Shown here one piece after another: positions 33,312-42,968 of a DNA stretch of 64,000 bases. A program made the translations under genes and the position numbers. How positions within the stretch are numbered: position 1 is the stretch's first letter; each line of letters starts with the position of its first letter. The stretch is from assembly GCA_024279915.1 (NCBI GenBank), contig JAJRRB010000032.1, positions 18,804 to 82,803 on the forward strand, given 5' to 3'. The notes beneath the pieces are model-generated. The model saw only the letters and a list, made by a program, of their open reading frames with translations, was not told the origin of the DNA and did not search any database. The DNA comes from Deltaproteobacteria bacterium (GTDB lineage: Bacteria > Desulfobacterota > Desulfuromonadia > Desulfuromonadales > BM103).

Positions 33312-33514
33312 GCTGTTATATTTTTCTGAAACTACTTGTGATCACAGATGATTTTATCACTTGTTATGACTTGCGAATTTAGCTTTGTGTTGTATCCTAT
33401 GTATCTATAACCTTTGAATTAATTTGAAGCTTTACCGAGGGCTGATAACCCCCATCATATGTTGTATAGAATCACGTCATTTATCGCCGTTGATTGAATC
33501 TTCAGGAGAAACAC

Positions 33515-35101
33515 ATGCGTTTTTTTGTTGTATTGTTGTTGGGCGTTGCTCTGCTGACGCCCGGATGTATCAAAGTTGGTCCCGATTTCTCCACAGCGCC
33601 AGCACCTGTCTCCGATCAATGGCTTGATGCCGAAGAGAAACAGATCAGATCCGAACCTGGTGATCATGCAGAATGGTGGAAGACCTTCAACGATCCGATT
33701 CTGGATCAGTTGGTCCAGATGGCCTATCAGCAGACCCTCTCGCTGCAGGTCGCAGGCTTACGAGTTCTTGAAGCTCGTGCCGAACTGGGTTTCGTGACCG
33801 GTCATCTCTTTCCTCAGGTCCAGCAGGCAAGGGGGGACATTTCTACCGTCGGTGCCAGTAAGAATGAAGCGAATACTCTCGGTATAGACCCGAGCTGGAA
33901 GACTGGCGGCCTTGGTTTCGATACCGCCTGGGAGATGGACTTCTGGGGCAAATTCCGACGTGGAGTTGAATCGGCCGACGCTTCCCTGATCGCCTCCATC
34001 GCAGATTATGATGATGTTCTGGTGGCCCTGACCGCTGAAGTCGCTCGTGCTTATACTTTGATCCGCACTTTCGAGGAACGAATCCTGATTGCCGAGCAGA
34101 ACATCAAGATCCAACAGCGTTCTCTGGAAATTACTGAAGCTCGCTTTGAGGCCGGTCTGGTTACGGAACTCGATACACAGCAGGCCAGAGCCTTGCTGAA
34201 CAGTACCAAGGCATTGATTCCTGGCTTCAAAGCAGGTTTGCGGCAGGCCCAGAATGCTCTGAGTGTTCTGCTCGGAACCCCTCCCGGAGATTTACATCAA
34301 ATCATTGTTGCCAACGGATCGATTCCGGCAGCCCCGGTTGAAGTTGCAGTAGGTATTCCGGCAGAGTTGTTGCGTCGCCGGCCAGACATTCGCCGTGCTG
34401 AAATGCAGGCAGCTGCCCAGAGCGCTTTAATCGGGGTTTCCAGGGCAGACCTTTTCCCGCATTTTTCGCTGGTCGGCTCAATTGGTCTACGTTCCAGTAA
34501 TAACTCTCCAACCCGAGCTGGTGGCGCAGGAGGTAGCAGTTTTGGTGACCTCTTCGACAGTGACAGCTTTGAATATTTCGTTGGGCCAAGCTTTCGTTGG
34601 GACATTTTGAACTACGGCCGCATCAAGAACCAGGTTCGTGTTCAGGACGCTCGTTTCCAGCAGCTGCAGGTCAATTACCAGGAGACTGTCCTGCGTGCTG
34701 CCAGGGAAGTGGAAGACGGCATGGTCGGCTTCCTGCGCAGCCAGGAAGAGGCCGGTTTCCTGACCAAGAGCGTCAACGCCTACAAACGTTCCGTTGACCT
34801 TGCCCAGATCCAGTACCGTGAAGGTCTGATCGATTATCTGCGGGTACTTGACAATCAGCGCGCATTAACTGCTGAACAGGACCGGTTGATAGCGACGCAA
34901 GGTGATGTTGCTTTGAGCCTGATTGGCATGTATAAGGCGCTGGGCGGTGGTTGGCAGATCCGTTCTGGACAGAATCTCGTGCCTGAAGAGATGCAGCAGG
35001 AAATGGCCGAACGCACCGATTGGGGTGATCTGCTGAATCTTGAGGAGCAAGTACCGCAAACGACAGAAGAACGCTCTGACTGGCGTTGGCCGGATTGGTA
35101 G
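33515..35101 (+). CDS. RND efflux outer-membrane factor (NodT/TolC-like lipoprotein)
   Basis: The product is 528 aa from ATG 33515, with CAGGAG upstream; an in-frame TTG at 33494 lies before that site. The leader ends in lipobox LTPGC. The mature part has the two-fold repeat of OEP proteins (for example ARAYTLIRTFEERILIAEQN and LRRRPDIRRAEMQAAAQSAL). It forms the outer-membrane duct of an RND pump. The adaptor and pump genes follow in the same direction, the first after 102 bp that include an operator-like palindrome. Confidence 0.93.
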   Translation: MRFFVVLLLGVALLTPGCIKVGPDFSTAPAPVSDQWLDAEEKQIRSEPGDHAEWWKTFNDPILDQLVQMAYQQTLSLQVAGLRVLEARAELGFVTGHLFPQVQQARGDISTVGASKNEANTLGIDPSWKTGGLGFDTAWEMDFWGKFRRGVESADASLIASIADYDDVLVALTAEVARAYTLIRTFEERILIAEQNIKIQQRSLEITEARFEAGLVTELDTQQARALLNSTKALIPGFKAGLRQAQNALSVLLGTPPGDLHQIIVANGSIPAAPVEVAVGIPAELLRRRPDIRRAEMQAAAQSALIGVSRADLFPHFSLVGSIGLRSSNNSPTRAGGAGGSSFGDLFDSDSFEYFVGPSFRWDILNYGRIKNQVRVQDARFQQLQVNYQETVLRAAREVEDGMVGFLRSQEEAGFLTKSVNAYKRSVDLAQIQYREGLIDYLRVLDNQRALTAEQDRLIATQGDVALSLIGMYKALGGGWQIRSGQNLVPEEMQQEMAERTDWGDLLNLEEQVPQTTEERSDWRWPDW

Positions 35102-35168
35102 AAAAGACAATTTTGAATTTGTAGTTTTGAATTTTGAATTATATAGATAACAACTGAACTAATTGCCC

Positions 35169-35187
35169 GTTACTGGTCAACAGTAAC
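35169..35187. promoter_or_regulatory. Candidate operator before the RND adaptor gene
   Basis: Perfect inverted repeat GTTACTG-GTCAA-CAGTAAC, 16 bp before the adaptor ATG. It could be a regulator site or an mRNA hairpin. No regulator gene is adjacent to the pump genes. Confidence 0.5.
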
Positions 35188-35203
35188 AAACGACAGGTGA
35201 AAC

Positions 35204-36313
35204 ATGAAAATCCAACGTATCTATTTAGTCCCGTTGCTTATTGCAGCTCTTTTGCTGCCTGCTTGCAAAGAGGAAGTCGAGAAGAAGGAAGTAATTCGTC
35301 CGGTGAGGTCAGTACGGGTGGCTGGAGAGTTGCAGATGTTAGCCGGTCGTTCCTTCCCCGGCAAGGCGACTGCCACGCAACAGACCAATCTGGCATTTCG
35401 GGTCGCCGGCCCTCTTACTGAATTTCCGGCCCAGGTCGGTGACGAAGTCAAGAAGGGTGACGTCCTGGCCAGAATCGACCCGCGAGACTTTCAGGTTGAA
35501 CTGCGCAATGTCCAAGGGCAGCTGAAAAGGACCCAGGCGTCATTGGAGCTGGCAACCAGTGATTATGATCGAGTTAAACGCGTTGCGGCAAAAGACCCAG
35601 GCGCCATCAGTCAGGCTATGATCGATAACAAGAAGGGTGCCCTTGACAGTGCTAAGGCCCAGGTACAGTCGCTACAGGCAACCGTAGCTACCGCTAGAGA
35701 TAATCTGAACTATACCTACCTCAGGGCGTCTTATGATGGAACTGTGGTCGAGACGTTTGTGGAAAACTTCGAAGATGTGCAGGCTAAACAATCGATCATC
35801 CGCCTGGTTGATACCCGTAAGATGGAATTTACTATCAATATACCGGAAAGCCTGATCTCCCGGGTTGCTGATGTCGAAACCGTGCTGGTTCGTTTCGATG
35901 TCTTCCCCGACCATGATATCCCGGCAACTATCAAGGAAGTTGGTAGAGAGGCCTCGAAGACCACCCGAACCTATCCGGTCACGTTGATCATGGACCAGCC
36001 TGAAGGACTGCGGATCCTGCCCGGTATGGCCGGAAAGGCCTGGGCAGACAAGGTCTCCGCAGAACTGACCAAAGATACGACCGGAGGGCCAACTGTGCCG
36101 GTTGCTGCCACTTTCACCGAGAACGGAAAATCCTATGTCTGGGTCATCAATGAGGATTCCATGACGGTGACACGACAGGAGGTCACATTGGGTCGCGTTA
36201 CCAATGATGGGGTTACGACACTCGGCGGTCTCAAGGGCGGAGAGCTGATTGTCTCAGCTGGCGCTCATTCCGTGGTCGAAGGACAGCAAGTTCGTATTTT
36301 AGAGAAACAATAA
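35204..36313 (+). CDS. RND efflux periplasmic adaptor (membrane fusion protein)
   Basis: The product is 369 aa. The leader ends in lipobox LLPAC, giving a membrane-tethered lipoprotein. Order of parts: barrel-sandwich half (GKATATQQTNLAFRVAGPL), helical hairpin (residues about 100-170), second half-motif (LRASYDGTVVETFVEN) and beta-barrel plus membrane-proximal domains. It joins the inner-membrane pump and outer-membrane duct. The RND pump gene begins 31 bp later. Confidence 0.92.
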   Translation: MKIQRIYLVPLLIAALLLPACKEEVEKKEVIRPVRSVRVAGELQMLAGRSFPGKATATQQTNLAFRVAGPLTEFPAQVGDEVKKGDVLARIDPRDFQVELRNVQGQLKRTQASLELATSDYDRVKRVAAKDPGAISQAMIDNKKGALDSAKAQVQSLQATVATARDNLNYTYLRASYDGTVVETFVENFEDVQAKQSIIRLVDTRKMEFTINIPESLISRVADVETVLVRFDVFPDHDIPATIKEVGREASKTTRTYPVTLIMDQPEGLRILPGMAGKAWADKVSAELTKDTTGGPTVPVAATFTENGKSYVWVINEDSMTVTRQEVTLGRVTNDGVTTLGGLKGGELIVSAGAHSVVEGQQVRILEKQ

Positions 36314-36344
36314 ATTGGATAGACAATAAACGGGAGAGTTCCGC

Positions 36345-39300
36345 GTGAACCTTGCAAAAATAGCCATTGAAAAAAAGGTTGTAACTTACTTTGTGTCCTT
36401 CATGATGTTGCTTGCCGGGGTCGGCAGTTATTTCTCCCTTGGACAGTTGGAGGACCCGGAATTTTCAATCAAGTCTGCCCTCATCGTAACAACTTATCCA
36501 GGAGCCAGTGCCGAAGAGGTAGAGCTTGAGATAACCGATCGTATTGAGATCGCCCTGCAAGAGCTCACAGCGGGAGATTATGTCGAATCCTTTTCTTCTC
36601 CCGGACTGTCCGAAATTAAGGTCGAGTTCAAGCCGGAATACTGGTCCGACCGTCTTCCCCAGGTTTTTGATGAGCTGCGCCGCAAGATTCGCGACATTGA
36701 AGCAGACTTGCCGCCTGGTGCCGGACGGCCCGTGATCAATGACGATTTCGGTGATGTCTACGGCATGGTGCTGGCCCTGACTGGTGACGGCTATACCTAC
36801 CAGGAGATGGAAGAGGCGGCCAAAAGTTTGAAAAAGGAGTTGAGCCTGGTCAAAGGTGTGGCCCGAGTCGAACTCTGGGGCGTACAGCCCAAGGTCATCT
36901 ACCTTGATTCTTCGGAGACCCAGCTATCCCAACTCGGCCTGACCGATTCCAGCATCATCTCTACCTTGAAAAATCAGAATATGGTGGTCGATGGCGGTGG
37001 CTTGAACATCCAGAACAAACGCACACGGTTCGCTCCGTCCGGAGAATTTCAGTCTCCCGAAGACATCGCCGATCTGGCTATCCGCGCCTCTCTGGCTGAT
37101 GAACTTTCCAACCTGGCGTCTGCCAGTTCAGGCGACAGCCTATATCGTACAACCGACGACCTGATCCGCATCCGTGATATCGGTACGGTTAGCCGTGGCT
37201 ATCTCGACCCAGCCAAGACTTTGATGCGCTATAACGGCGAACGGGCTCTCGGGATTTCTCTCGCCAACGTCTCCGGAGCCAACGTCGTTGAGGTCGGCAC
37301 AGCTATCGATACACGTCTTGATGAATTGATTGAAAATCTGCCTGTTGGCTTGGAGTTGCATCGGGTTCACTGGATGTCAGATATCGTCGATACGTCTGTC
37401 AAGGGGTTCTTTGTCCGCTTGGCCCAGGCAATTGCTATCGTTCTCATTGTCTTGTCTGTGTCCATGGGTTGGCGTATGGGCCTGATTATAGGTACCGACC
37501 TGATCTTTACGATTCTCGGCACTCTGGTTTTTCTGGCTGTTCTGGGTATTGACCTGCAGCGGATGTCACTGGGTGCACTGGTTATCGCTCTGGGTATGAT
37601 GGTCGACAATTCGATTGTAGTTGCAGATGGTTTTGTTGTTCGTCTTCAGAAAGGAATGGACCGCAAACAGGCTGCTGTCGAAGCAGCCAGCCAACCTGCT
37701 ACTCCGTTGCTCGGCGCGACAGTGATTGCCGTAATGGCCTTCTATCCAATCTATGCTTCGACCGAGAGTGCCGGTGAATATTGCCGGACCCTCTTTACCG
37801 TTGTGGGCATCTCTCTGATGTTCAGTTGGGTGATCTCACAGACCCTGACGCCGCTCAAGTGTATGGATCTGCTTCCTGACCCCAAACAGGATGATGAAGG
37901 CAGCGACCCCTATGACACCAAGATGTTCCGCGCCTTCCGCAGTGTTCTTGATAAAGCGATCCGTATGCGGGTTCTGTTCATGGGCTGCATGCTTGGTCTG
38001 CTGGTTCTGGCTGGCGGGGGTTTTGGCTTTGTTGATCAGCTCTTCTTCCCCGACTCGTCGATGACCAAAATCATGATTGATTACTGGGGAGACCAGGGAA
38101 CCCGCATCGAATTTGTTTCAGAGGATATTAAGCAGATTGAGGAGAGGTTGCTTGCGGATGAACGGGTCGAAGCTGTCTCAACTTTTGTCGGTGCTGGTCC
38201 ACCTCGTTTCTATCTTCCGGTCGACCCGGAAGGGGCTAACACGGCCTATGGGCAGTTGATTGTCAATACCACTGATGCCAAGTCGATTGATGCTCTGATT
38301 GCTGATATCAAGCCATGGCTGGATGAAAGCTTCCCGAATGCCCTGATCCCGATTCGTAAGTACGGAGTCGGCCCTAGTAATACCTGGAAATTTGAGGTTC
38401 GTATCAGTGGTCCTGCCATTGCAGATCCTCAAGTATTGCGTGGCCTGGCCGAAGAAGGTTTGGAGATTCTGCGCAACGAGCCGGTTGCGGGCGAGATGCA
38501 GACTGATTGGCGTCAGCCAGTCCCCAAGCTGGTGCCGCTCTATAATCAGGAGCGCGCTCGTTGGGCTGCGATCACCCGTGAGGATGTGGCGAACACCACG
38601 AAACGTGCTTTTGACGGTCGAAGTGTAGGGCTCTACCGGGAGAATGATGACCTGATCCCGATTGTCCTGCGCTTGTCTGAAGAGGACCGGGAAAATGTCA
38701 ACAAGCTGGAGTCGCTACAGGTTCAGGGTGCCATGAGCACTGAAACGATCCCCATCGCTCAGGTGGTCGACGGTATTGAAACAGTGTGGGAGGACTATTT
38801 TATCGGCCGGCGTGATCGTCGTCGGACCATTACCCTCCAGGCTAACCCTATCCTCGGACAGACCAATCCGACCCTGGTTGCCGCCGTTCAAGACCAGATC
38901 GAAGCGATCGAACTGCCCCCGGGGTACACCATGGAGTGGGGTGGCGAGAAAGAAGACTCGGCCAAATCACAGCAATCGCTCATCCCTGGAATGATCCCGG
39001 CCTTTGCGGTTGTGCTTCTTCTCATTGTGGCACTATTTAATGCCATAAAACCACCGCTGATTATCCTCTGCACCATCCCTTTTGCCTTCATCGGCATTAC
39101 CGCTGGTCTGCTCGTGTTTAACACGCCTTTTGGTTTTCTGGCTCTGCTTGGGGCCATGAGTCTGGCCGGGATGATGACCAAGAATGTTATTGTCCTGCTC
39201 GATGAGGTCAATATCCAACTGGAAGAGGGGAAATCGCAATACGATGCGATTATCGGCGCGGCTATGTCACGCCTGCGTCCCGTGGTGTTGGCGGCGGCGA

Positions 39301-39461
39301 CAACCGTGCTTGGTGTTGTCCCGTTGCTGCAGGATGTTTTCTGGGTCGGATTGGCGGTCACAGTTATGACTGGCTTGACCTTTGGAACTATCCTGACCAT
39401 GTTGGTGGTGCCGGTACTTTATTGTATGTTCTTCAAAATACCGTCACCAAAAGTAGAATAA
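36345..39461 (+). CDS. RND-family efflux pump (AcrB/MdtB-like)
   Basis: The product is 1038 aa from GTG 36345, with GGGAGAG upstream, the usual length. It has the twelve-helix plan with two large periplasmic loops. Proton-relay residues are present in the fourth helix (ALVIALGMMVDNSIVVADGF) and the tenth and eleventh helices (MTKNVIVLLDEVN and RLRPVVLAAATTVLG). Substrates cannot be told; the location just after the dehalogenase genes makes halogenated aromatic compounds a possibility only. A terminator follows. Confidence 0.94.
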   Translation: MNLAKIAIEKKVVTYFVSFMMLLAGVGSYFSLGQLEDPEFSIKSALIVTTYPGASAEEVELEITDRIEIALQELTAGDYVESFSSPGLSEIKVEFKPEYWSDRLPQVFDELRRKIRDIEADLPPGAGRPVINDDFGDVYGMVLALTGDGYTYQEMEEAAKSLKKELSLVKGVARVELWGVQPKVIYLDSSETQLSQLGLTDSSIISTLKNQNMVVDGGGLNIQNKRTRFAPSGEFQSPEDIADLAIRASLADELSNLASASSGDSLYRTTDDLIRIRDIGTVSRGYLDPAKTLMRYNGERALGISLANVSGANVVEVGTAIDTRLDELIENLPVGLELHRVHWMSDIVDTSVKGFFVRLAQAIAIVLIVLSVSMGWRMGLIIGTDLIFTILGTLVFLAVLGIDLQRMSLGALVIALGMMVDNSIVVADGFVVRLQKGMDRKQAAVEAASQPATPLLGATVIAVMAFYPIYASTESAGEYCRTLFTVVGISLMFSWVISQTLTPLKCMDLLPDPKQDDEGSDPYDTKMFRAFRSVLDKAIRMRVLFMGCMLGLLVLAGGGFGFVDQLFFPDSSMTKIMIDYWGDQGTRIEFVSEDIKQIEERLLADERVEAVSTFVGAGPPRFYLPVDPEGANTAYGQLIVNTTDAKSIDALIADIKPWLDESFPNALIPIRKYGVGPSNTWKFEVRISGPAIADPQVLRGLAEEGLEILRNEPVAGEMQTDWRQPVPKLVPLYNQERARWAAITREDVANTTKRAFDGRSVGLYRENDDLIPIVLRLSEEDRENVNKLESLQVQGAMSTETIPIAQVVDGIETVWEDYFIGRRDRRRTITLQANPILGQTNPTLVAAVQDQIEAIELPPGYTMEWGGEKEDSAKSQQSLIPGMIPAFAVVLLLIVALFNAIKPPLIILCTIPFAFIGITAGLLVFNTPFGFLALLGAMSLAGMMTKNVIVLLDEVNIQLEEGKSQYDAIIGAAMSRLRPVVLAAATTVLGVVPLLQDVFWVGLAVTVMTGLTFGTILTMLVVPVLYCMFFKIPSPKVE

Positions 39462-39525
39462 ATACAAGGTGTTGGGCTTTGGGTGTCGGGTTTAATAGCC
39501 TGGGTCATAAGTTAAAGAAATAAAC

Positions 39526-39562
39526 ATGGCAGGTTGCTTTTTTTGAGTTGCCTGCCTTTTTT
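39526..39562 (+). terminator. Rho-independent terminator after the RND operon
   Basis: Stem GGCAGG (39528-39533) with CCTGCC (39551-39556), then six T residues; loop of 17 nt. Confidence 0.75.
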
Positions 39563-39588
39563 CTAAATGGAATTGTTGAGAATTAAAG

Positions 39589-41412
39589 ATGAAAAGAAAG
39601 TCATTCCCTGCTCGCTCTGTTCTCATGGTTGTTCTCTTGTTTAGTGCAGTTCTGCTCTGCGCGGGGCATGTTTTTGCTGCAACGGGCAATGTGCCTGCCA
39701 CAGAGTTCCCTCCTGATCTGCAAAGTTACAATGATGCAGGGCAAGGTGTTCTTGAACGCTTGATCCACCGGGTCAAGGTGAACCCGTTCAACCTGGTGGG
39801 CTCTCTGATCTTCCTCTTTGCCATTATCCATACTTTCCTGGCGAGTAAATTTACGGCCATCTCCCACCGCCTGGAACATGAGCATGATGCCAAGAAAGAG
39901 CAGGGCCTGGTCCACAGGAACTCGGTTTCTCACGGTTCCAGGTTTATGCACTTTATGGGTGAGGTTGAGGTGGTTTTTGGTCTTTGGGCTCTGGCATTGA
40001 TGTTTGCTGTTGTAATTTTCTTTGACTGGTCAACAGCTGTTGATTATATCAGCTATAAGGTTAATTTCACCGAAGCACTCTTTGTTGTGGTCATCATGAC
40101 GCTGGCCTCCACCCGTCCGATTTTGAAACTCTCTGACATATTCATGGAGAAAATCGCCAATTTGCTCGGCGGTTCTCTGGCCGCTTGGTGGCTGACGATC
40201 CTTACTCTTGGCCCGTTGCTTGGTTCTTTCATTACTGAGCCGGCCGCCATGACGATCTCAGCATTGTTGCTGGTTCGTAAATTTTATGTGCTGAAGCCGA
40301 GTACCAAGTTCAAGTACGCCACGATTGGTCTGCTATTTGTCAATATATCCGTCGGTGGCACTCTGACTCATTTTGCCGCACCACCAGTTTTGATGGTTGC
40401 GGAACCATGGGGCTGGGGGATGGGCTTTATGATGGTGAATTTCGGTTGGAAAGCCGCAATCGGCATCGTGCTTGCCAACGGGTTTTACTATTTTATGTTC
40501 CGAAAGGAATTCAGCCAACTGCAGGAACAATTCACATTCTTTAGATTGAAAAATGAAATTTTAACCAAACATCTTTCTCGTGAAGAGATGGAAACGGCTA
40601 TTGATACTATTGGTGAAGAGATCAGAACCGAAGGTGGCTTTCGTGAGAAATTGACAGATCTGGTCGATGAATATGCTACGAAAATAAGAAAACGAATGGA
40701 AGGTCAATACTTGCAAGATTGTGAGCGTCTGGATATTGATCTTGATCTGGCCCGCAAGGCTTTTCATAAGCGTTTTGAAGAGGTTCGGTTGTATCGGATG
40801 AGGAGGGAATTCCCTCATCTTCTGAGTCAAGAGGAGAGAGCCCCATTCGTTGATCCGGAATGGAATACTCGCGAAGACCCTGTGCCGATCTGGATGATGG
40901 TTGCCCATATTCTGTTCATGGGTTGGACTATCTTCAATGCCCACCATCCCGAGTTGTTTATCCCTGGTATGTTGTTCTTTCTCGGTTTTGCCGTGGTTAC
41001 AGCCGACCATCAAAATGAAATTGACCTCAAGCCAGCGTTGCTGGTTGGGTTTTTTCTTGGCGGATTGGTGACTCACGGTGGTGTGCAAGGCTGGTGGATC
41101 GAACCGGTTCTTGGGAGCCTTTCTGAATTACCTTTGATGGCCGTTGCCACAGTTCTGACAGCGCTCAATGACAACGCAGCCATTACTTACCTTAGCACTC
41201 TGGTCCCCGGTTTTACAGATAGCTTGAAATACGCTGTGGTCGCCGGAGCTGTAACCGGTGGTGGTCTGACCGTGATTGCCAATGCTCCTAACCCGGCTGG
41301 TCAAGCGATTCTCAAGGACCACTTTGAGAACGGGGTCGCGCCCTTGGGCTTGTTGCTGGGCGCGCTTATTCCTACGTTCATTATGTTCGCAATGTTTCTG
41401 ATCTTCAGTTGA
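39589..41412 (+). CDS. Putative Na+/H+ antiporter (PF07399 family)
   Basis: The product is 607 aa. It begins with a signal-like helix ending HVFAATG. About eleven more helices carry family blocks such as TLGPLLGSFITEPAAMT, GGTLTHFAAPPVLMVA and TALNDNAAITYLSTLVPGF, all characteristic of this antiporter family and distantly like NhaD. Between the two membrane halves there is a charged, coiled-coil-like cytoplasmic segment (residues about 310-420). It is monocistronic: a terminator lies before it and glutamate dehydrogenase follows after 104 bp. Sodium handling fits a saline habitat. Confidence 0.85.
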   Translation: MKRKSFPARSVLMVVLLFSAVLLCAGHVFAATGNVPATEFPPDLQSYNDAGQGVLERLIHRVKVNPFNLVGSLIFLFAIIHTFLASKFTAISHRLEHEHDAKKEQGLVHRNSVSHGSRFMHFMGEVEVVFGLWALALMFAVVIFFDWSTAVDYISYKVNFTEALFVVVIMTLASTRPILKLSDIFMEKIANLLGGSLAAWWLTILTLGPLLGSFITEPAAMTISALLLVRKFYVLKPSTKFKYATIGLLFVNISVGGTLTHFAAPPVLMVAEPWGWGMGFMMVNFGWKAAIGIVLANGFYYFMFRKEFSQLQEQFTFFRLKNEILTKHLSREEMETAIDTIGEEIRTEGGFREKLTDLVDEYATKIRKRMEGQYLQDCERLDIDLDLARKAFHKRFEEVRLYRMRREFPHLLSQEERAPFVDPEWNTREDPVPIWMMVAHILFMGWTIFNAHHPELFIPGMLFFLGFAVVTADHQNEIDLKPALLVGFFLGGLVTHGGVQGWWIEPVLGSLSELPLMAVATVLTALNDNAAITYLSTLVPGFTDSLKYAVVAGAVTGGGLTVIANAPNPAGQAILKDHFENGVAPLGLLLGALIPTFIMFAMFLIFS

Positions 41413-41516
41413 ATTAGTCTTTACTGTCAAAAGGCGCTGATGTGCTGTTGTTATAGCGAAGTGGGCTAACGACAGCTCTGAGTATTTATTAACCCCCAAA
41501 CAGTATGGAGAACGCC

Positions 41517-42932
41517 ATGTCAGCCGAACAGCCACACAGCTTTATGCACAGTGTCAAACGGATGTACGATTTCGCCGTTTCAAAAATGGACTTACCGACA
41601 GGGATTGCTGAACTGTTGGGCGAATGCCGTACCGTTTATCAGGTTCGCTTTCAGGTCAAAATAAATGGTGAATATCAGGTATTCAAAGGCTGGCGTGCCA
41701 CCCACAGTGAACACCAGCTACCAGCTAAGGGTGGCATCCGGTTTGCCACCGAAGTTAACCAGGATGAAGTCGAAGCATTGGCTGCCCTGATGACCTTCAA
41801 GTGCGCGGTGGTTAATGTCCCCTTTGGTGGTTCCAAGGGTGGTCTTTGCATCGATCCGCGGGCCTACAGTCGCGAGGACCTCGATATGATTACCCGCCGT
41901 TTTGCCCTGGAGCTGGAGAAAAAGGGGTATCTGAGCCCCGCTCTGAATGTGCCGGCTCCAGATATGGGGACTGGCCCACGAGAAATGGCCCTCATGGCTG
42001 ATATCTACCGGACACTGCATCCTGGTGATATTGATGCAGCGGCATGCATCACCGGGAAACCGCCCGAGATGGGGGGAGTAGAAGGTAGGACCGAAGCCAC
42101 CGGGCGTGGAGTGCAGTATGCCATGCAGGAATTTTTCCGTCATTCAGAGGATATTGCCGCTGCTAGCTTGTCTCCTGGTCTGACCGGAAAACGTGTAGTT
42201 GTCCAAGGCCTTGGTAATGTTGGTTACCATGCTGCCAAGTTCCTTGAGGAAGAAGACGGTTGCCTGATTATCGGTATCATTGAACGTGACGGCGGCCTTT
42301 GGAGTGAAAAAGGTCTTAATGTCGAAAGTGTCTTTGCCTATCTGCAGGAGCACGGTGGCGTCAAGGGCTACCCTGATGCCGAATACGTTGCTGATGGTAA
42401 TTCATTGCTCGAAGCAGATTGCGACATCCTGGTGCCGGCGGCACTTGAGAGCCAGATTCACGAAGGAAATGCTGAAAAAATCAAGGCCAACCTGATTGTT
42501 GAAGCTGCTAACGGCCCGGTTACAGCTGAGGCTGACGAAATCCTGCGTCAGCGCGGTAAGATTATCATCCCGGACATGTATGCCAATGCCGGTGGAGTAA
42601 CAGTCTCTTATTTTGAATGGACTAAAAACCTGGCGCATATGCAGTTTGGTAAGATGGGCCGCCGTTTCATGCAGTCCAGAGCTGAATCAGCGGTAGATGC
42701 TCTGGAACAGGTTATGGGTGACAAGTTCCCTGAAAAGCTTCGTCAGGGTTTTGAAAAGGAAGCCGACGAACTCAACCTGGTACGCTCGGGTCTGGAAGAT
42801 ACAATGTGCGAAGCTTATCAGGAGATTCGCGAGATCTGGCATTCTCGCGACGACGTGCCTGACCTGCGAACTGCAGCGTATATTCTGGCGATTGGCCGTG
42901 TAGCTCATTACTACACGGAGTATGCGCTTTGA
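41517..42932 (+). CDS. Glutamate dehydrogenase (Glu/Leu/Phe/Val dehydrogenase family)
   Basis: The product is 471 aa. I choose ATG 41517 because an upstream ATG at 41505 overlaps the GGAG ribosome site that suits 41517. Substrate and catalytic motifs are PAKGGIRFATEVN, the P-loop-like FGGSKGGLCIDP with the catalytic lysine and PAPDMGTGPREM; the Rossmann domain has VVVQGLGNVGYHAAKFL. It interconverts glutamate and 2-oxoglutarate with ammonia; cofactor choice is not settled by sequence. The end shows an extended helical tail (about residues 390-471). Confidence 0.93.
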   Translation: MSAEQPHSFMHSVKRMYDFAVSKMDLPTGIAELLGECRTVYQVRFQVKINGEYQVFKGWRATHSEHQLPAKGGIRFATEVNQDEVEALAALMTFKCAVVNVPFGGSKGGLCIDPRAYSREDLDMITRRFALELEKKGYLSPALNVPAPDMGTGPREMALMADIYRTLHPGDIDAAACITGKPPEMGGVEGRTEATGRGVQYAMQEFFRHSEDIAAASLSPGLTGKRVVVQGLGNVGYHAAKFLEEEDGCLIIGIIERDGGLWSEKGLNVESVFAYLQEHGGVKGYPDAEYVADGNSLLEADCDILVPAALESQIHEGNAEKIKANLIVEAANGPVTAEADEILRQRGKIIIPDMYANAGGVTVSYFEWTKNLAHMQFGKMGRRFMQSRAESAVDALEQVMGDKFPEKLRQGFEKEADELNLVRSGLEDTMCEAYQEIREIWHSRDDVPDLRTAAYILAIGRVAHYYTEYAL

Positions 42933-42968
42933 TACACCTATTAACGCACGACCACAAATCATAATCTT

